Source: Fidelibacterota bacterium
Lineage (GTDB): Bacteria > Fidelibacterota > Marinisomatia > SCGC-AAA003-L08 > TS1B11
Reading direction: 5' to 3'
Length of the DNA stretch: 64,000 nt
Assembly: GCA_004124875.1 (NCBI GenBank)
Contig: SCKJ01000004.1
Span: 186,001-250,000, forward strand
Of the stretch, positions 1 to 10,581 are shown one piece after another. The position numbers and the translations under genes are program-made. The stretch's first letter is position 1; every line of letters begins with the position of its first letter. The notes beneath the pieces were generated by a model. It was given only the letters and a program-made list of their open reading frames with translations, did not search any database and was not told where the DNA came from.

Positions 1-2
1 AC

Positions 3-1091
3 TATCAGCGGGAATGGGAAAATGAGGATCAGGACACCTGGCCCGAGGTCAACGACAACGATGTTGCAGACACTGTAGCCATGATGACCGGCATTCCGGT
101 AAACAAGGTGGCCGAGAAGGAGATGGACCGGCTGCTGCATATTGAGGATGTGCTGAAAGAGAAGATCATCGGCCAGGATGAAGCCATCGATAAGCTCAGC
201 AAAGCCATTCAGCGGGCCCGCACCGGTATGAAGAATCCGGCCCATCCCATCGGCTCGTTCCTCTTCCTCGGGCCCACGGGGGTGGGCAAAACGGAGCTGG
301 CGCGGGTCCTTGCCACCCATCTGTTTTCCGGCAGCAACTCGCTGGTGCGTTTTGACATGTCGGAGTACATGGAACGGTTCAACATTTCGAAGCTGGTGGG
401 AGCGCCCCCCGGCTATGTGGGCTATGAAGAGGGCGGGGAGTTAACCGAGCGCGTCCGGCGCAACCCGTTTACCGTGGTCCTGTTCGATGAAATCGAAAAA
501 GCGCATCCCGACATTTTCAACATTCTGTTGCAGATCCTCGATGAGGGAACCCTGACTGACTCTCTCGGCCGGAGAGTCGATTTCCGTAACGCCGTCATCA
601 TCATGACTTCCAACCTGGGGACCCGAGGCATGGAATCCGGTGGTTACGGGTTTGGCCGCTCTGATGAGCCCAATGATCAAAATATCCGCACTGAACTGCT
701 GGGCGAGGTCAAGCAGCTGTTCAATCCCGAGTTCCTGAACCGCCTGGACGATACGATCATCTTCAATGCTCTGAAGAAAGAGCATTTGATGGCCATTGTC
801 GAACTGCAGCTGTTGGACCTTAAAAAGAACCTGGCCAGCAAAAATGTGACTTACAGCATCACCAAGGCGGCGCGGGAGCGGATCATCGATGAAGGCTATG
901 ATAAAGCATACGGCGCAAGACCGATGCGCCGGGTGATTCAAAGCCGGATCGAAAACGAAATTGCCGAAAAATTCCTCCGGCGCGAATTTCGCGAAGGGGG
1001 GCACATCCAGATTTCCGCCCGCGGCAAGAACCTGGTATTCACGCAGAAATTCAAAAAATCTGACCTCCCGCTCCCCGAAGAGACTGAATAG
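3..1091 (+). CDS. clpC: ClpC-type AAA+ unfoldase, C-terminal part (5' truncated by window edge)
   Basis: The reading frame is open from the first bases, so this is the end of a larger gene. It holds the second AAA+ module: the TGIPV segment that precedes D2, Walker A GPTGVGKT (about 270-293), the pore-loop region GAPPGYVGYEEGG, Walker B VLFDEIEKAHPD and sensor MTSNLG, then the small D2 subdomain ending in ARPMRRVIQSRIEN. The ERLLHIED-like linker and KNPAHPIGSF match ClpC better than ClpB. ClpC unfolds substrates for ClpP in the cytoplasm. The N-domain, D1 and the ClpC-specific middle region lie outside the window. It is followed by dnaK on the same strand, a protein-quality-control pairing. 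Confidence 0.9.
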   Translation, partial: YQREWENEDQDTWPEVNDNDVADTVAMMTGIPVNKVAEKEMDRLLHIEDVLKEKIIGQDEAIDKLSKAIQRARTGMKNPAHPIGSFLFLGPTGVGKTELARVLATHLFSGSNSLVRFDMSEYMERFNISKLVGAPPGYVGYEEGGELTERVRRNPFTVVLFDEIEKAHPDIFNILLQILDEGTLTDSLGRRVDFRNAVIIMTSNLGTRGMESGGYGFGRSDEPNDQNIRTELLGEVKQLFNPEFLNRLDDTIIFNALKKEHLMAIVELQLLDLKKNLASKNVTYSITKAARERIIDEGYDKAYGARPMRRVIQSRIENEIAEKFLRREFREGGHIQISARGKNLVFTQKFKKSDLPLPEETE

Positions 1092-1132
1092 ACAGACCGG
1101 CGGCCCTCTGCCGCTCCTTCCAAATCTGGACA

Positions 1133-1167
1133 TATTGGCGTATTAGTATGTCATTATGGCGTAATAT
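1133..1167. other. Imperfect direct repeat upstream of dnaK
   Basis: Two copies of a GGCGTA(T/A)TA-like element (about 1137-1146 and 1158-1166) lie in the 139-bp gap between clpC and dnaK. The gap is more AT-rich than the flanking genes. No CIRCE element (TTAGCACTC with its inverted copy) is visible, so heat-shock control by HrcA is not indicated here. A role as operator is only a guess. Confidence 0.25.
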
Positions 1168-1230
1168 CCTCTCAGGCACTATTCTTGTATTTTGATTGAG
1201 TAGCGAAAAATATATTTGGAGGTTATGAAA

Positions 1231-3126
1231 ATGGGAAAAATTATAGGCATCGACCTGGGCACCACCAACTCCTGCGTGGCAGTTATGGAAGGTGGTTCTC
1301 CGGTCGTGATTCAAAACAGCGAGGGCGGCCGTACCACGCCGTCCATGGTGGCGTTCACCAGCGAGAACGACCGGCTGATAGGTCAGCCTGCCAAGCGTCA
1401 GGCGGTGACCAACCCGGAAAACACTGTTTTTTCGATTAAGCGGTTCATGGGCAGAACCTACAACGAAGTGAGCAAGAATACTGCGGATGTGTCGTTTAAG
1501 GTGGTGAAGGGGAAAAAAGGCGCCGTGGCCGTGGAAGTGGGTGACAAAACCTACACTCCGCCGGAGCTGAGCGCCATGATATTGCAGAAAATTCGCCAGT
1601 ATGCCGAGGACTATTTGGGCACCAAAGTGACCGATGCCGTCATTACGGTACCGGCCTATTTTAACGACGCGCAGCGGCAGGCAACCAAGGACGCCGGCAA
1701 AATTGCCGGCCTGAATGTTCGCCGCATCATCAACGAACCGACGGCGGCGGCGCTGGCATATGGCCTCGATAAAAAGAAAGACGAGATGATCGCCGTTTTT
1801 GATTTTGGCGGCGGCACGTTCGATATCTCCATACTGGAGCTGGGCGATGGCGTTTTTGAAGTGAAGTCGACCAATGGCGACACCCGCCTTGGAGGCGATG
1901 ACATCGACCAGCTGATCATCGACTGGATGGCAGGCGAGTTCAAGTCTACCGATGGCGTTGATCTGCGGAAAGATCCCATGGCTCTGCAACGGCTCAGGGA
2001 AGCGGCTGAAAAAGCGAAAATCGAACTTTCCAGCGCCCTGCAGACCGACATCAACCTGCCCTTTGTCACGGCGGATGCTGCGGGACCGAAACATTTGAAC
2101 CTGCAGTTTACCCGCGCCAAGTTTGAAAGTCTGGCAGCCGATCTGTTTGAACGCCTACGCCAGCCGTGCCTGAAAGCGCTTGAAGACGCCGGCCATTCGG
2201 CGGCGGATATTGATGAGGTGATCCTTGTCGGTGGCAGCACCCGGATTCCCAGAGTGCAGCAACTGGTGGCGGAACTGTTTGGCAAGGAGCCGCACAAAGG
2301 GGTCAACCCCGATGAAGTGGTTGCCGTTGGCGCCGCCATTCAAGGTGGCGTGCTGGGCGGTGATGTGGAGGATGTGCTCCTGCTGGACGTGACCCCGCTT
2401 ACCTTGGGCATCGAAACTCTCGGCGGCGTGATGACGCAGCTCATCGACGCGAACACGACCATTCCCACGAAGAAGAGCCAGATTTTCTCGACGGCATCTG
2501 AAAATCAGCCGTCGGTGGAAATCCATGTGCTGCAGGGAGAGCGTTCCATGGCGGTGGACAACAAGACCATCGGACGCTTCCATCTGGATGGGATACCGCC
2601 GGCGCCTCGTGGCGTGCCGCAGGTGGAAGTCTCCTTCGACATCGATGCCAACGGCATATTGCACGTGTCGGCCAAGGACAAGGCCACGGCTAAAGAGCAA
2701 TCCATTCGCATTGAGGCCTCCAGCGGTCTCACCGATGAGGAGATAGAAAAAATGCGTTCCGACGCGCTGTCCCACGAAGGGGAAGACAAGAAAAAGCGCG
2801 AGGAGGTCGAGCTGCACAACAGTGCGGACCAGCTCATTCATCAGACGGAAATCCAGACCAAAGAGTTTATGGACAAACTTTCCGATGAGGATAAGGAACG
2901 GCTTGATGCTGCTGTCGGCAAACTGAAAGAAGCCAACGGCGGCACCGATACGAAGGCCATTCAGGGTGCCATCGATGCGGTGAATAAAATCTGGTCGGAG
3001 CTGGCAACCAAGATGTATGACGAAACCAAGGGCGCTCCCTCCCCGGGTGATGGCGGTGACGCCAAAGGCGATGACGGCGAGATTGAAGACGCTGACTTCG
3101 AAGTTGTGGAGGACGACAAAAAATAA
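1231..3126 (+). CDS. dnaK: Hsp70 chaperone DnaK
   Basis: ATP-dependent chaperone of the cytoplasm, 631 aa, the usual DnaK length. The phosphate-binding loop GIDLGTTNS is at the N-terminus, FDFGGGTFD and the adenosine-loop [10 protein letters not shown] follow, then the beta-rich substrate domain ([14 protein letters not shown]) and a helical lid ending in the typical acidic tail [11 protein letters not shown] chose the ATG at 1231 because GGAGG (1218-1222) lies 8 bases before it and it gives the canonical [12 protein letters not shown] start; ATG 1225 and TTG 1216 are in frame but too close to, or ahead of, that site. No dnaJ or grpE follows; a strong hairpin ends the unit. Confidence 0.97.
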   Translation: MGKIIGIDLGTTNSCVAVMEGGSPVVIQNSEGGRTTPSMVAFTSENDRLIGQPAKRQAVTNPENTVFSIKRFMGRTYNEVSKNTADVSFKVVKGKKGAVAVEVGDKTYTPPELSAMILQKIRQYAEDYLGTKVTDAVITVPAYFNDAQRQATKDAGKIAGLNVRRIINEPTAAALAYGLDKKKDEMIAVFDFGGGTFDISILELGDGVFEVKSTNGDTRLGGDDIDQLIIDWMAGEFKSTDGVDLRKDPMALQRLREAAEKAKIELSSALQTDINLPFVTADAAGPKHLNLQFTRAKFESLAADLFERLRQPCLKALEDAGHSAADIDEVILVGGSTRIPRVQQLVAELFGKEPHKGVNPDEVVAVGAAIQGGVLGGDVEDVLLLDVTPLTLGIETLGGVMTQLIDANTTIPTKKSQIFSTASENQPSVEIHVLQGERSMAVDNKTIGRFHLDGIPPAPRGVPQVEVSFDIDANGILHVSAKDKATAKEQSIRIEASSGLTDEEIEKMRSDALSHEGEDKKKREEVELHNSADQLIHQTEIQTKEFMDKLSDEDKERLDAAVGKLKEANGGTDTKAIQGAIDAVNKIWSELATKMYDETKGAPSPGDGGDAKGDDGEIEDADFEVVEDDKK

Positions 3127-3149
3127 GCCCTGCCAGTCATAAGTGACTC

Positions 3150-3178
3150 AAAACGGGCGAATCTGATTCGCCCGTTTT
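3150..3178. terminator. Rho-independent terminator after dnaK
   Basis: A perfect 12-bp stem (3150-3161 with 3167-3178) closes a 5-base loop. One arm starts with four A and the other ends with four T, so it could work in both directions. It lies 24 bases after the dnaK stop codon. Confidence 0.85.
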
Positions 3179-3244
3179 CATTTGTGGAACAGTACCGGTA
3201 CATCGTATTATAACTTGGGTAATTATGAGAACTAAAAATCTACG

Positions 3245-6200
3245 ATGGTTAGCAGAATGAGGCTACTGCGACAGGGCATGAAGGTTCTGGGCAAGGCCCT
3301 TGTTGTGCTTGTGGTGGCGGCATTTTCCATTGTGCTGTTCTCACCCAATGTAATCGCCCGCTATCTGCAGGCCCTGGCCAATCGGGTCTATTTAAACCCC
3401 ATCGGCTACAGGCTCTCATTTGAAGGGTTTAAAGGCGATATTTTGGGCACGATGGAATTTGCCTCCATTGCCGTTGTGGCTCGCGATGGCCGCGCTGCGT
3501 TTGAGGCCCGTAACGCCAGTCTCAATATTGACCTGCTGCGTCTCATTCAATGCGACCTCAAGTTCGGCAACATATTCATCGATTCACTGCATGCTCGCTT
3601 GCCCGCCAGCAGCGGCGAGGCCGCGGACAGGATACCGCTGGAAAATTTCCCCTGGGTATCCATTGACAATTTGAACATTGGCAGCCTGGTTCTCGAAACC
3701 ACGGAAGGAACATTGTGGGCGCGAATTAATGGCGGTGTCGATTTAACGGACCAGCTGCGCTTGGATGACGGCAGTATTGAGTTCGTCTACGGGGCCGGCT
3801 CCGACACGGTGAAAGTTAAAGCGAGCCGACTTCTCTTCGATGGATCCGTTCTTAAAATCCGGGCTGGGGGAGCCAGTTATCAAGGTCACCAGGTGGTGCT
3901 GGACGGCTCGATAAAATTACTCCCGGAAATTGAATTTGACCTAAAGATCGCATCGGGCCCCATCAGCGGCTTGGCGTTGCTCCCTGAGTGGTTGAGGATT
4001 GATGGTATTAAAGGAGCGGTCCAGGGGACCCCTGATGAAATATTGCTCGATCTGGCTCTGCAGGCCTTCATTGCGGGCCGGGCTTTGGACCTCGCTGAAG
4101 GTCGCATTGTGATCGAGCCAGACCGCATCAAACTGGGGCAGGTGGTCCTTGCCCTCGGCAGTGAAAAAATTATCGCGTCAGGTGAGTTGGGTCTGGATGG
4201 CTCGGGCATCCTGATGGCGCATTCCAGTCACGTAAATCCGGCCCATTTCGCTCCGCTTTTTCCAGAGCTGATATTGGACGGATCGCTGACTATCGAGTCG
4301 TTCGCCGGGAAAAATCCGATGGATACCTTGAGCATTGAGCTGGATCTGAATTCAATCTCGTACCTGGATCAGCAGGTGGCGGCGACCAGCGGAAAGCTGT
4401 GGAAGTATGGCGATCAATGGCGTATTTCCGACACCTTGAAAATCGAGCTCGCGGGCGCGGATATTGAGCTGTGGGGCCAGTATGACGGCGACCGGGGCCT
4501 GCTCGATTTGGAGGTTTTCCTGCATACCGACAGTCTCGGGCTGTTGATGGAGAGATTTGATCTGCCGCTCGTTTCGGGGATTGCCAGCGGACAGATGTGG
4601 GTAAGCGGACATCGGGATGCCCCCACCTTCACGGGCGCCATGACCCTCTCCAGTACAGTCTATGCCGGTTTAAGCGCCGGTCAGGGATTTGTACAGTTCG
4701 TGGTAGACAGCGCCACCATCCGCCCCAGAGGCTTTCTGCAGGCGTCCATGGGTGATATCGATCTCAGAGGGATTGAGGTGGAAGGGGCTGAGTTGGAACT
4801 GATTTTTGCGGGCGACACGGTGGGAGCCAAATATCTGCGGCTGTATCAGGGCTTTGATCGCCTGGCGACCAGCGGTTATGTCATTTTGGGCTCGCCCTTT
4901 GAGATCGTGCTCGACACCTTGTCTCTCACCCGGAACACCGAATCGCTCGTGAGTGGTCCGCTTGTGCTCCAGGCTTCGGAAAGTGGCGTCGTCGAATTGA
5001 GCCACAGCGTTTCCATCGCCGGGGGGACGGTCGCGCTGACGGGTGAAGTGACCAGCGCCGGGGACCTGCGCATCCATTGGGAGGCCAATCAGGTGGACCT
5101 GGAGAGGGTCTACCGGCTGCTGGACCGGCCCGCCGCCAACAGGGGAATTCTGACATCCACCGGCGAGCTGAGCAAGTGGGACAACAAGTTATCCTATAGC
5201 GGACGTCTCCAGGTGTCTGAAGGCGCCTTTGGTACGGTGCCGTTTAAAAGTGTCGCGTCCCATTTTGCCCTGAAAAGCCGCACACTGGTCATCGACACCC
5301 TTCGCTGGGAAGGATATGAAGGGAGTTGGCAGACCGCAGGGACGTTCCATTACCGCGAAGAGCCGGAGGCGTGGAGTGGTTTGGGCGCGGTTGATCATAT
5401 GTCGCTGGAGGGCAGATTCGACCAGTATGAGATCAACGAGTGGCAGACTATTCTGCCGTGGACCCTGGAAACCAGGGGCCTTCTGTCAGGCAGCTTCACG
5501 GCCAGCGGGTTGCCCCTGACGCCGCGCTACGTGGCGGACTTGATCCTGACGGCGCCGCAGTTCGACCTCATCCGGGGGCAGCGGCTGTCGGTGCACCTGG
5601 AGTATGAGGACAATGTTTTGCGCTTCAAGGACCTGGCTATGCGCACCGATGGAGGAAACTATACAGGCGGAGGCACCATGCCTGTCGAGCTCAGCCCGGT
5701 TGCTGAGGCAATGACCGTGCTGGCTGATGAGCCGGTGGACCTGCTGTTCAAGGGCGCCAGCACTCAACTGGAGTTTATCACCCCCTATTTTGATCAGATC
5801 GATCTGTTAAAAGGTGACTACCGGATGGAATTGGCTCTGGGCGGCACCTTTAACCAGCTGATTCGCAACGGTTGGATGGAGGCGCGTAACGGCACCATAG
5901 AGCTGCTCCCCATGGAAAATCCGGTGACCAACCTCGAGGGCCGGGCCATCCTGAGCGATAACATCCTGACCATTGCCAATCTCACGGCCAAAACGCCCAA
6001 GTTCCGCGATTCAGATGTCATTGGCGTGGTCAGCGCGCTGATCGGCAGGCTGGGCAGGAACGGTGGAAATGCTGAAGACCTGTCGCATATTGAGGTGACG
6101 GGATCGCTGGACATGACGGAATTTTTCAGCCCTGTGCTCGATCTGCAGCTGACGGGCGAGCAGGTTTACTTCGCCTCGCCACTGCGGGAGATCGAGGCCA

Positions 6201-7111
6201 TCGGGTCAGCCCGGTTCACCATCACGGGCAAGGACACGATTGCTGTGGAGGGTACTTTCATTCCCGATCCGGGTGATCTGGCCATCAAGAGCGAGCTGAC
6301 CGGACCCGAAAGTTACGCCCCGCCGGAAGACGAGAGCGGGGTCCTGTTCATGTACAACATTCGCGTGCCGTTTTACGGCGGGGCGGTGGTGCGCAACAGT
6401 GAAATCGACGTTGAAATTGAAGGCGAGATTACCCTCACGGCGGTAGGCAGTGAGGAGTTTCGCTATGCCGGCAACGTGGAGATAGTTAGCGGCGGCTTCG
6501 ATTTTAACGGATACAATTTCAGTGTGCTGGAAGGGTCGGTGCAGTTTGAGCCCTCCGAGTTCAATCCTCAATTTTATATTCGCGCGGTCACGGATATCGA
6601 TATCCCAACACAAAGTTTTACCCAAGGCGGAGAGACGCAATATCGTTCGGATGAGGTGACGCTGACACTGGCCGGAAAGCTCGACGAGCCCAACGTGAAC
6701 CTCCAGTCCGACCTCAGCGCCTATACCCAGAGCGATCTCCTGCAGCTGTTCGCGCTGGGCAACACCTCTCTCGCTACGACCGGCGCGACCACCACTGCCA
6801 CCTGGAGCCTCGGGAATTTTCTGCTCCGTGAAATTGAAAGGGATGCGCAGCGCGCGGTGGGCCTGGACAGGCTGCAAATTCTCACCGGGGGAGGCGGCGC
6901 CCTGCCGGGCGTATCGTCCATCCGCATTAACATGGGCAAACGGCTTTCATCCAAACTTTATGTGGGCATCGGAGCCGACCCCACGCTCAGCTTTGACCAA
7001 TATCAGTATCGTATAGCCTACCGGCTAAACCGGAATATGTCGCTTGAGGGATCCATCGATCCGGCCACCGGATTGACGCAGGCTAACTTCCGGATCAAAT
7101 ACCGGTACTAG
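3245..7111 (+). CDS. tamB: TamB-like inner-membrane/periplasmic translocation protein
   Basis: 1288-aa protein with one N-terminal membrane anchor (about residues 14-32) followed by a very long, beta-rich periplasmic region and a C-terminal TamB/DUF490 domain (roughly residues 950-1288). That size and plan match the TamB/AsmA-like family, which bridges the inner and outer membranes and takes part in outer-membrane protein insertion or lipid transport. The C-terminus contains the DUF490-type stretch with SDLSAYTQSDLLQLFALG and ends in a membrane-barrel-like RIKYRY. The gene is followed after 16 bases by an Omp85 protein, its usual partner, so the two probably form one transcript. No strong Shine-Dalgarno sequence is seen before ATG 3245. 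Confidence 0.87.
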   Translation: MVSRMRLLRQGMKVLGKALVVLVVAAFSIVLFSPNVIARYLQALANRVYLNPIGYRLSFEGFKGDILGTMEFASIAVVARDGRAAFEARNASLNIDLLRLIQCDLKFGNIFIDSLHARLPASSGEAADRIPLENFPWVSIDNLNIGSLVLETTEGTLWARINGGVDLTDQLRLDDGSIEFVYGAGSDTVKVKASRLLFDGSVLKIRAGGASYQGHQVVLDGSIKLLPEIEFDLKIASGPISGLALLPEWLRIDGIKGAVQGTPDEILLDLALQAFIAGRALDLAEGRIVIEPDRIKLGQVVLALGSEKIIASGELGLDGSGILMAHSSHVNPAHFAPLFPELILDGSLTIESFAGKNPMDTLSIELDLNSISYLDQQVAATSGKLWKYGDQWRISDTLKIELAGADIELWGQYDGDRGLLDLEVFLHTDSLGLLMERFDLPLVSGIASGQMWVSGHRDAPTFTGAMTLSSTVYAGLSAGQGFVQFVVDSATIRPRGFLQASMGDIDLRGIEVEGAELELIFAGDTVGAKYLRLYQGFDRLATSGYVILGSPFEIVLDTLSLTRNTESLVSGPLVLQASESGVVELSHSVSIAGGTVALTGEVTSAGDLRIHWEANQVDLERVYRLLDRPAANRGILTSTGELSKWDNKLSYSGRLQVSEGAFGTVPFKSVASHFALKSRTLVIDTLRWEGYEGSWQTAGTFHYREEPEAWSGLGAVDHMSLEGRFDQYEINEWQTILPWTLETRGLLSGSFTASGLPLTPRYVADLILTAPQFDLIRGQRLSVHLEYEDNVLRFKDLAMRTDGGNYTGGGTMPVELSPVAEAMTVLADEPVDLLFKGASTQLEFITPYFDQIDLLKGDYRMELALGGTFNQLIRNGWMEARNGTIELLPMENPVTNLEGRAILSDNILTIANLTAKTPKFRDSDVIGVVSALIGRLGRNGGNAEDLSHIEVTGSLDMTEFFSPVLDLQLTGEQVYFASPLREIEAIGSARFTITGKDTIAVEGTFIPDPGDLAIKSELTGPESYAPPEDESGVLFMYNIRVPFYGGAVVRNSEIDVEIEGEITLTAVGSEEFRYAGNVEIVSGGFDFNGYNFSVLEGSVQFEPSEFNPQFYIRAVTDIDIPTQSFTQGGETQYRSDEVTLTLAGKLDEPNVNLQSDLSAYTQSDLLQLFALGNTSLATTGATTTATWSLGNFLLREIERDAQRAVGLDRLQILTGGGGALPGVSSIRINMGKRLSSKLYVGIGADPTLSFDQYQYRIAYRLNRNMSLEGSIDPATGLTQANFRIKYRY

Positions 7112-7127
7112 CCACTTCATCACTGGC

Positions 7128-8927
7128 ATGTCGTTTCGTACGCAGGTGGTCGCGCCCTCCCTGGCCTTCCTTATGATGGCCGGTCCGTTGGCAACCCCAA
7201 CTTCCGCACAGGTGGAAAACCGAACGCTGGCCAGCATTACCTTTGGGGGGAACTTCAAGTTTACTGATGCGGAACTGCTGGCGCTGATGAAGCTGCGTAC
7301 GGGCGGGCTGTTTGACCGCCAGCCGTTCAGCCGCCGCGCGCTGAAAATCGATGCTATCACATTACGAAATTATTACCGCAGCCGGGGATATCTCGATACT
7401 CAGGTGGCCGACTCATTTGCCGTGAATTCCGCAGGCCAGGTGGATGCTTTTCTCTCCATTTCTGAGGGCACCCAATACCATCTGGGAACTGTTAACATAA
7501 GCGGAAACCGGTTTCTGAGCACTGCGGAAATCCTCTCTTACCTCCATCTTGAAATTGGCGCGCCCTATAACCCGGTGGCGCTGCGTTATCAGCGGGGGGC
7601 GCTTATCGATCATTACCAGGACCGGGGCAAGCTCGCGGCCGACATCCTGCTGGAAACGGAAATTGGAGAGGTGGTGGCGCTCAATCTCACTGTGTTTGAA
7701 GGCCCGACTTTTACAATTGGACGCGTGCTCATATCGGGGCTGGTAAATGTGCCCGAGCGATTCTTGCGGCGCGAACTGATTTTCAAATCGGGTGAGCAGT
7801 TTAACCGTGCTTTACTGGTGCAAAGCCAGCAGCGTGTATTTGAGTCTGGCCTGTTTGGAGGTGTGGAGATCACCCCGGTGATCAACCGCGGCATGCCCGA
7901 GGTTGCCGATATTGAGATCAAGGTGCGTGAACTCGACCGTCGGAGCATTGATCTCACCTTGGGTTTCCGCCAGAAAGCCGCGGCCTCTGCCGGCGTTCCG
8001 GTAAACGCGTTTGCCGTATCGGGACAGTGGTGGCATTCCCGCGTTTTCGGCAGCAGCGTTAGAATGGGGATCACCATTGAAGCGGACATGGTGCTGGAAG
8101 ATCTGTCATCGCCTAACCTGCTTCTGGCCCTGAAGATACTCAGCCCGTGGACAGCCGGGTTCCGGGCGCCGACCACTTTGCGCCTGTTCAGCGATTACCG
8201 GACTACCCCGTCTCCCGACTGGCGCACTGGCATCGACTTGTCGCTGCAATCGCGGCGCACCCGCAGAAACCAATGGCGTGGCAGTTTCAGGTGGGTATTT
8301 ATTACGGCCGTTGACCCTTCGGACGCCGTTGATGCGGAGCAGGACCGCAGCATTAGCGGGTCATATCTGCACCAGGGCGTCGATAACCTGATTGAGCCGC
8401 ACCGGGGCACCATTTTTCAGATAGAACCCTCACTGCATCAGACCTTTCTTGAGGGGAAGCCCTTCTATTTCAAGATCGAATCCGACTTGAGACGCTATCA
8501 TACTCTTTTCCAGCGCGGCGTGTTCGCATACCGGCTGAAAGGGGGTTACCTTACAACGTTCCCATCCGGAACGGTACTGGCGGACATCGACCGGTTTGAG
8601 ATGGGCGGAAGCACATCGCTGAGGGGTTGGCGGGCGCCCAAGGAGTTTGCCCCCAACGGGGGCACCATCCAGGGACTGTTCAATGTGGAGATCCGCTGGC
8701 CGCTGGTGTGGAGACTCGGCGTGGAACTCTTTTTTGATGCCGGTGGGCTCTATGCCTATGATGATGATCAGGGGGCTCTGCAGCATTGGGAAACCGGTAT
8801 GGATGTGGGCGCGGGAGGTTACCTGACGACGCCGCTGGGACCCATTCGGGTCGATTTCGCATTCCCCATTGAAGCAGGGGTGGCGTCCGAATATACTATA
8901 CTGGCGGCGTTCCTGTATCTGTTTTGA
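7128..8927 (+). CDS. tamA: Omp85-family outer-membrane assembly protein (TamA/BamA-like)
   Basis: 599 aa. A signal peptide (about residues 1-28, cut after TPTSAQ) precedes three POTRA-like repeats (about 33-110, 111-188, 189-270) and a C-terminal 16-strand-type barrel. The barrel carries a GGSTSLRGW motif, the VRGY/F-like motif of Omp85 loop L6, and GPIRVDFAFP near the end, and the protein ends in phenylalanine. Three POTRAs and this length fit TamA rather than the five-POTRA BamA, and tamB is directly upstream. In phyla without a separate TamA such a protein may also serve as a BamA paralogue, so the exact assignment is an inference. Confidence 0.85.
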   Translation: MSFRTQVVAPSLAFLMMAGPLATPTSAQVENRTLASITFGGNFKFTDAELLALMKLRTGGLFDRQPFSRRALKIDAITLRNYYRSRGYLDTQVADSFAVNSAGQVDAFLSISEGTQYHLGTVNISGNRFLSTAEILSYLHLEIGAPYNPVALRYQRGALIDHYQDRGKLAADILLETEIGEVVALNLTVFEGPTFTIGRVLISGLVNVPERFLRRELIFKSGEQFNRALLVQSQQRVFESGLFGGVEITPVINRGMPEVADIEIKVRELDRRSIDLTLGFRQKAAASAGVPVNAFAVSGQWWHSRVFGSSVRMGITIEADMVLEDLSSPNLLLALKILSPWTAGFRAPTTLRLFSDYRTTPSPDWRTGIDLSLQSRRTRRNQWRGSFRWVFITAVDPSDAVDAEQDRSISGSYLHQGVDNLIEPHRGTIFQIEPSLHQTFLEGKPFYFKIESDLRRYHTLFQRGVFAYRLKGGYLTTFPSGTVLADIDRFEMGGSTSLRGWRAPKEFAPNGGTIQGLFNVEIRWPLVWRLGVELFFDAGGLYAYDDDQGALQHWETGMDVGAGGYLTTPLGPIRVDFAFPIEAGVASEYTILAAFLYLF

Positions 8928-9056
8928 CGTTGTCAAAGGGAACATGTTAACCGGTTTGATGTACAATCAGCATCGCAAAAATCCGTCTTGGATGATCAAT
9001 TTGCGATACCATAAATTGCCGCTCCAATATGGGTAATAGGCAATGAAAGGAAGCGG

Positions 9057-9548
9057 ATGAGAAATCACATTTATATGGGCATGCTGGTTGGATTGTTGGC
9101 GATGAGCTGCGGTGGCGCTAAAACCGCCGATGAACTGTGGCAGAGTGCGCAGGATAACGCGGATAACCGCCAGTATGCGCTGGCCATAAAAGCGCTGAAC
9201 CGGTTGATAGACAAGTTCCCCGACAGCCCACTCACGCCCCGCGCCCAGTTTCAGATCGCTGACCTGTATCTCAACGGCACCGGCGAAATGGAGAGGGCGG
9301 TAGAGGCTTTCGCTGTGACGGCAGAGCAATTCCCCGATATGGAGTTTGGCCTGAAATCCCTGTTCATGATGGGTTTTGTGCAGTCGAACTATCTGCAGGA
9401 TTATGATAATGCGCGCGTATCCTACGAAAAATTTCTTGAGCGCTATCCCAACGATGAGCTCATCGCCTCAGTAAAGTTCGAGCTTGAAAACCTCGGCAAA
9501 GAGGTCGACGAGATTGAAGCCCTGCGAGGAGTGGTCAAAGGTGAGTAG
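9057..9548 (+). CDS. TPR outer-membrane lipoprotein, BamD/YbgF-like
   Basis: 163 aa with a lipoprotein signal: a hydrophobic segment ends in LLAMSC with the modified cysteine at residue 18. Behind it are three tetratricopeptide units (about residues 22-150) with the A-L-x-K-F-P / RYPND pattern of BamD and tol-pal TPR proteins. It is shorter than BamD (about 245 aa), so a complete BamD role is not shown. It lies 130 bases after the Omp85 gene and its last 8 bases overlap the moxR start, so it could belong to either unit. Confidence 0.7.
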   Translation: MRNHIYMGMLVGLLAMSCGGAKTADELWQSAQDNADNRQYALAIKALNRLIDKFPDSPLTPRAQFQIADLYLNGTGEMERAVEAFAVTAEQFPDMEFGLKSLFMMGFVQSNYLQDYDNARVSYEKFLERYPNDELIASVKFELENLGKEVDEIEALRGVVKGE

Positions 9549-10557
9549 CGCTCCCGCCCTGTCACCCCCTGATGACTTGACAGCCCTCACGGACCGCATC
9601 GTCACGGCTTCTTCTTATATCGACCTCCTGCGCTCGGCCACAGCCAAAGTTATTGTGGGGCAGGAAGCGCTGGTGGATCACATGATCGTGGCCCTTTTGG
9701 CCGGCGGCCATGTGTTGCTGGAAGGGGTCCCCGGACTGGCGAAAACATTGACCGTCTACACGCTGTCCACGCTGATCCATACAAAGTTTCAGCGTATCCA
9801 GTTCACTCCCGATCTCCTTCCGGCCGACCTCATCGGCACCTTGATATACGACCCCAAAAACGGGGGCTTCGAGATCAAGAAAGGACCCATCTTTACCAAC
9901 ATTGTGCTGGCCGATGAGATTAACCGCTCGCCCGCCAAAGTGCAGAGCGCCCTGTTGGAGGCCATGCAGGAGCGGCAGGTCACCATCGGCTCGACGACCT
10001 ACCCGCTGCCCAAGCCGTTCATGGTGCTGGCCACGCAGAATCCCATCGAGCAGGAGGGCACCTATCCTCTGCCGGAGGCGCAGGTGGACCGGTTCATGTT
10101 CAAGCTGCTGGTCGACTATCCCGACCCGGAAGACGAACTCGTCATTCTGCAGCGCATGGCCCGGACGGCGGACGCCAAGGCCCTCACGCCGGTAGTCAAA
10201 ATAAAGGATATCCTGGCCAGCCGTAGCCTTGTGGACGATATCTACGTCGCAGAAAATATCCAGCGGTATATCGTTACCTTGGTAACCGCCACTCGCGATC
10301 CGGATAAGTTTGGCCTGTCTGATCTCAACAGCCTGATCGCATTCGGAGCCTCCCCGCGGGCCTCCATCTATACGGCCTTGGCCGCCAAAGCGCGCGCGTT
10401 CATGCATCACCGGGGCTATGTCACGCTGGATGATATTCGCGATGTGGCCCGGCTTGTTTTGCGCCATCGCATTTTGCTCAGCTATGAAGCGGAAGCCGAA
10501 AACGTGACCAGTGAAGAGATCATCGACCGGTTGTTTGAAACCATTCCGACTCCCTGA
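9541..10557 (+). CDS. MoxR-type AAA+ ATPase
   Basis: 338 aa from the GTG at 9541, which overlaps the previous stop codon by 8 bases and has GAGG about 10 bases upstream; an ATG at 9484 lies too deep in the previous gene. It has the MoxR layout: [12 protein letters not shown], Walker A GVPGLAKT, the [20 protein letters not shown] stretch (the region preceding Walker B), Walker B [23 protein letters not shown] and sensor [22 protein letters not shown]-like segment. MoxR proteins act as chaperones for partner proteins with von Willebrand A folds; the next gene encodes such a partner. Confidence 0.92.
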   Translation: [338 protein letters not shown]

Positions 10558-10581
10558 GTCGCCCGCCTGCCGGGAGGCCAT

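Noticed and set aside
1092-1230. CIRCE heat-shock operator before dnaK
   Set aside because: No TTAGCACTC/GAGTGCTAA pair is present; only a loose direct repeat.
441-2094. Long open frames antisense to clpC and dnaK
   Set aside because: Shadows of strongly conserved chaperone genes.
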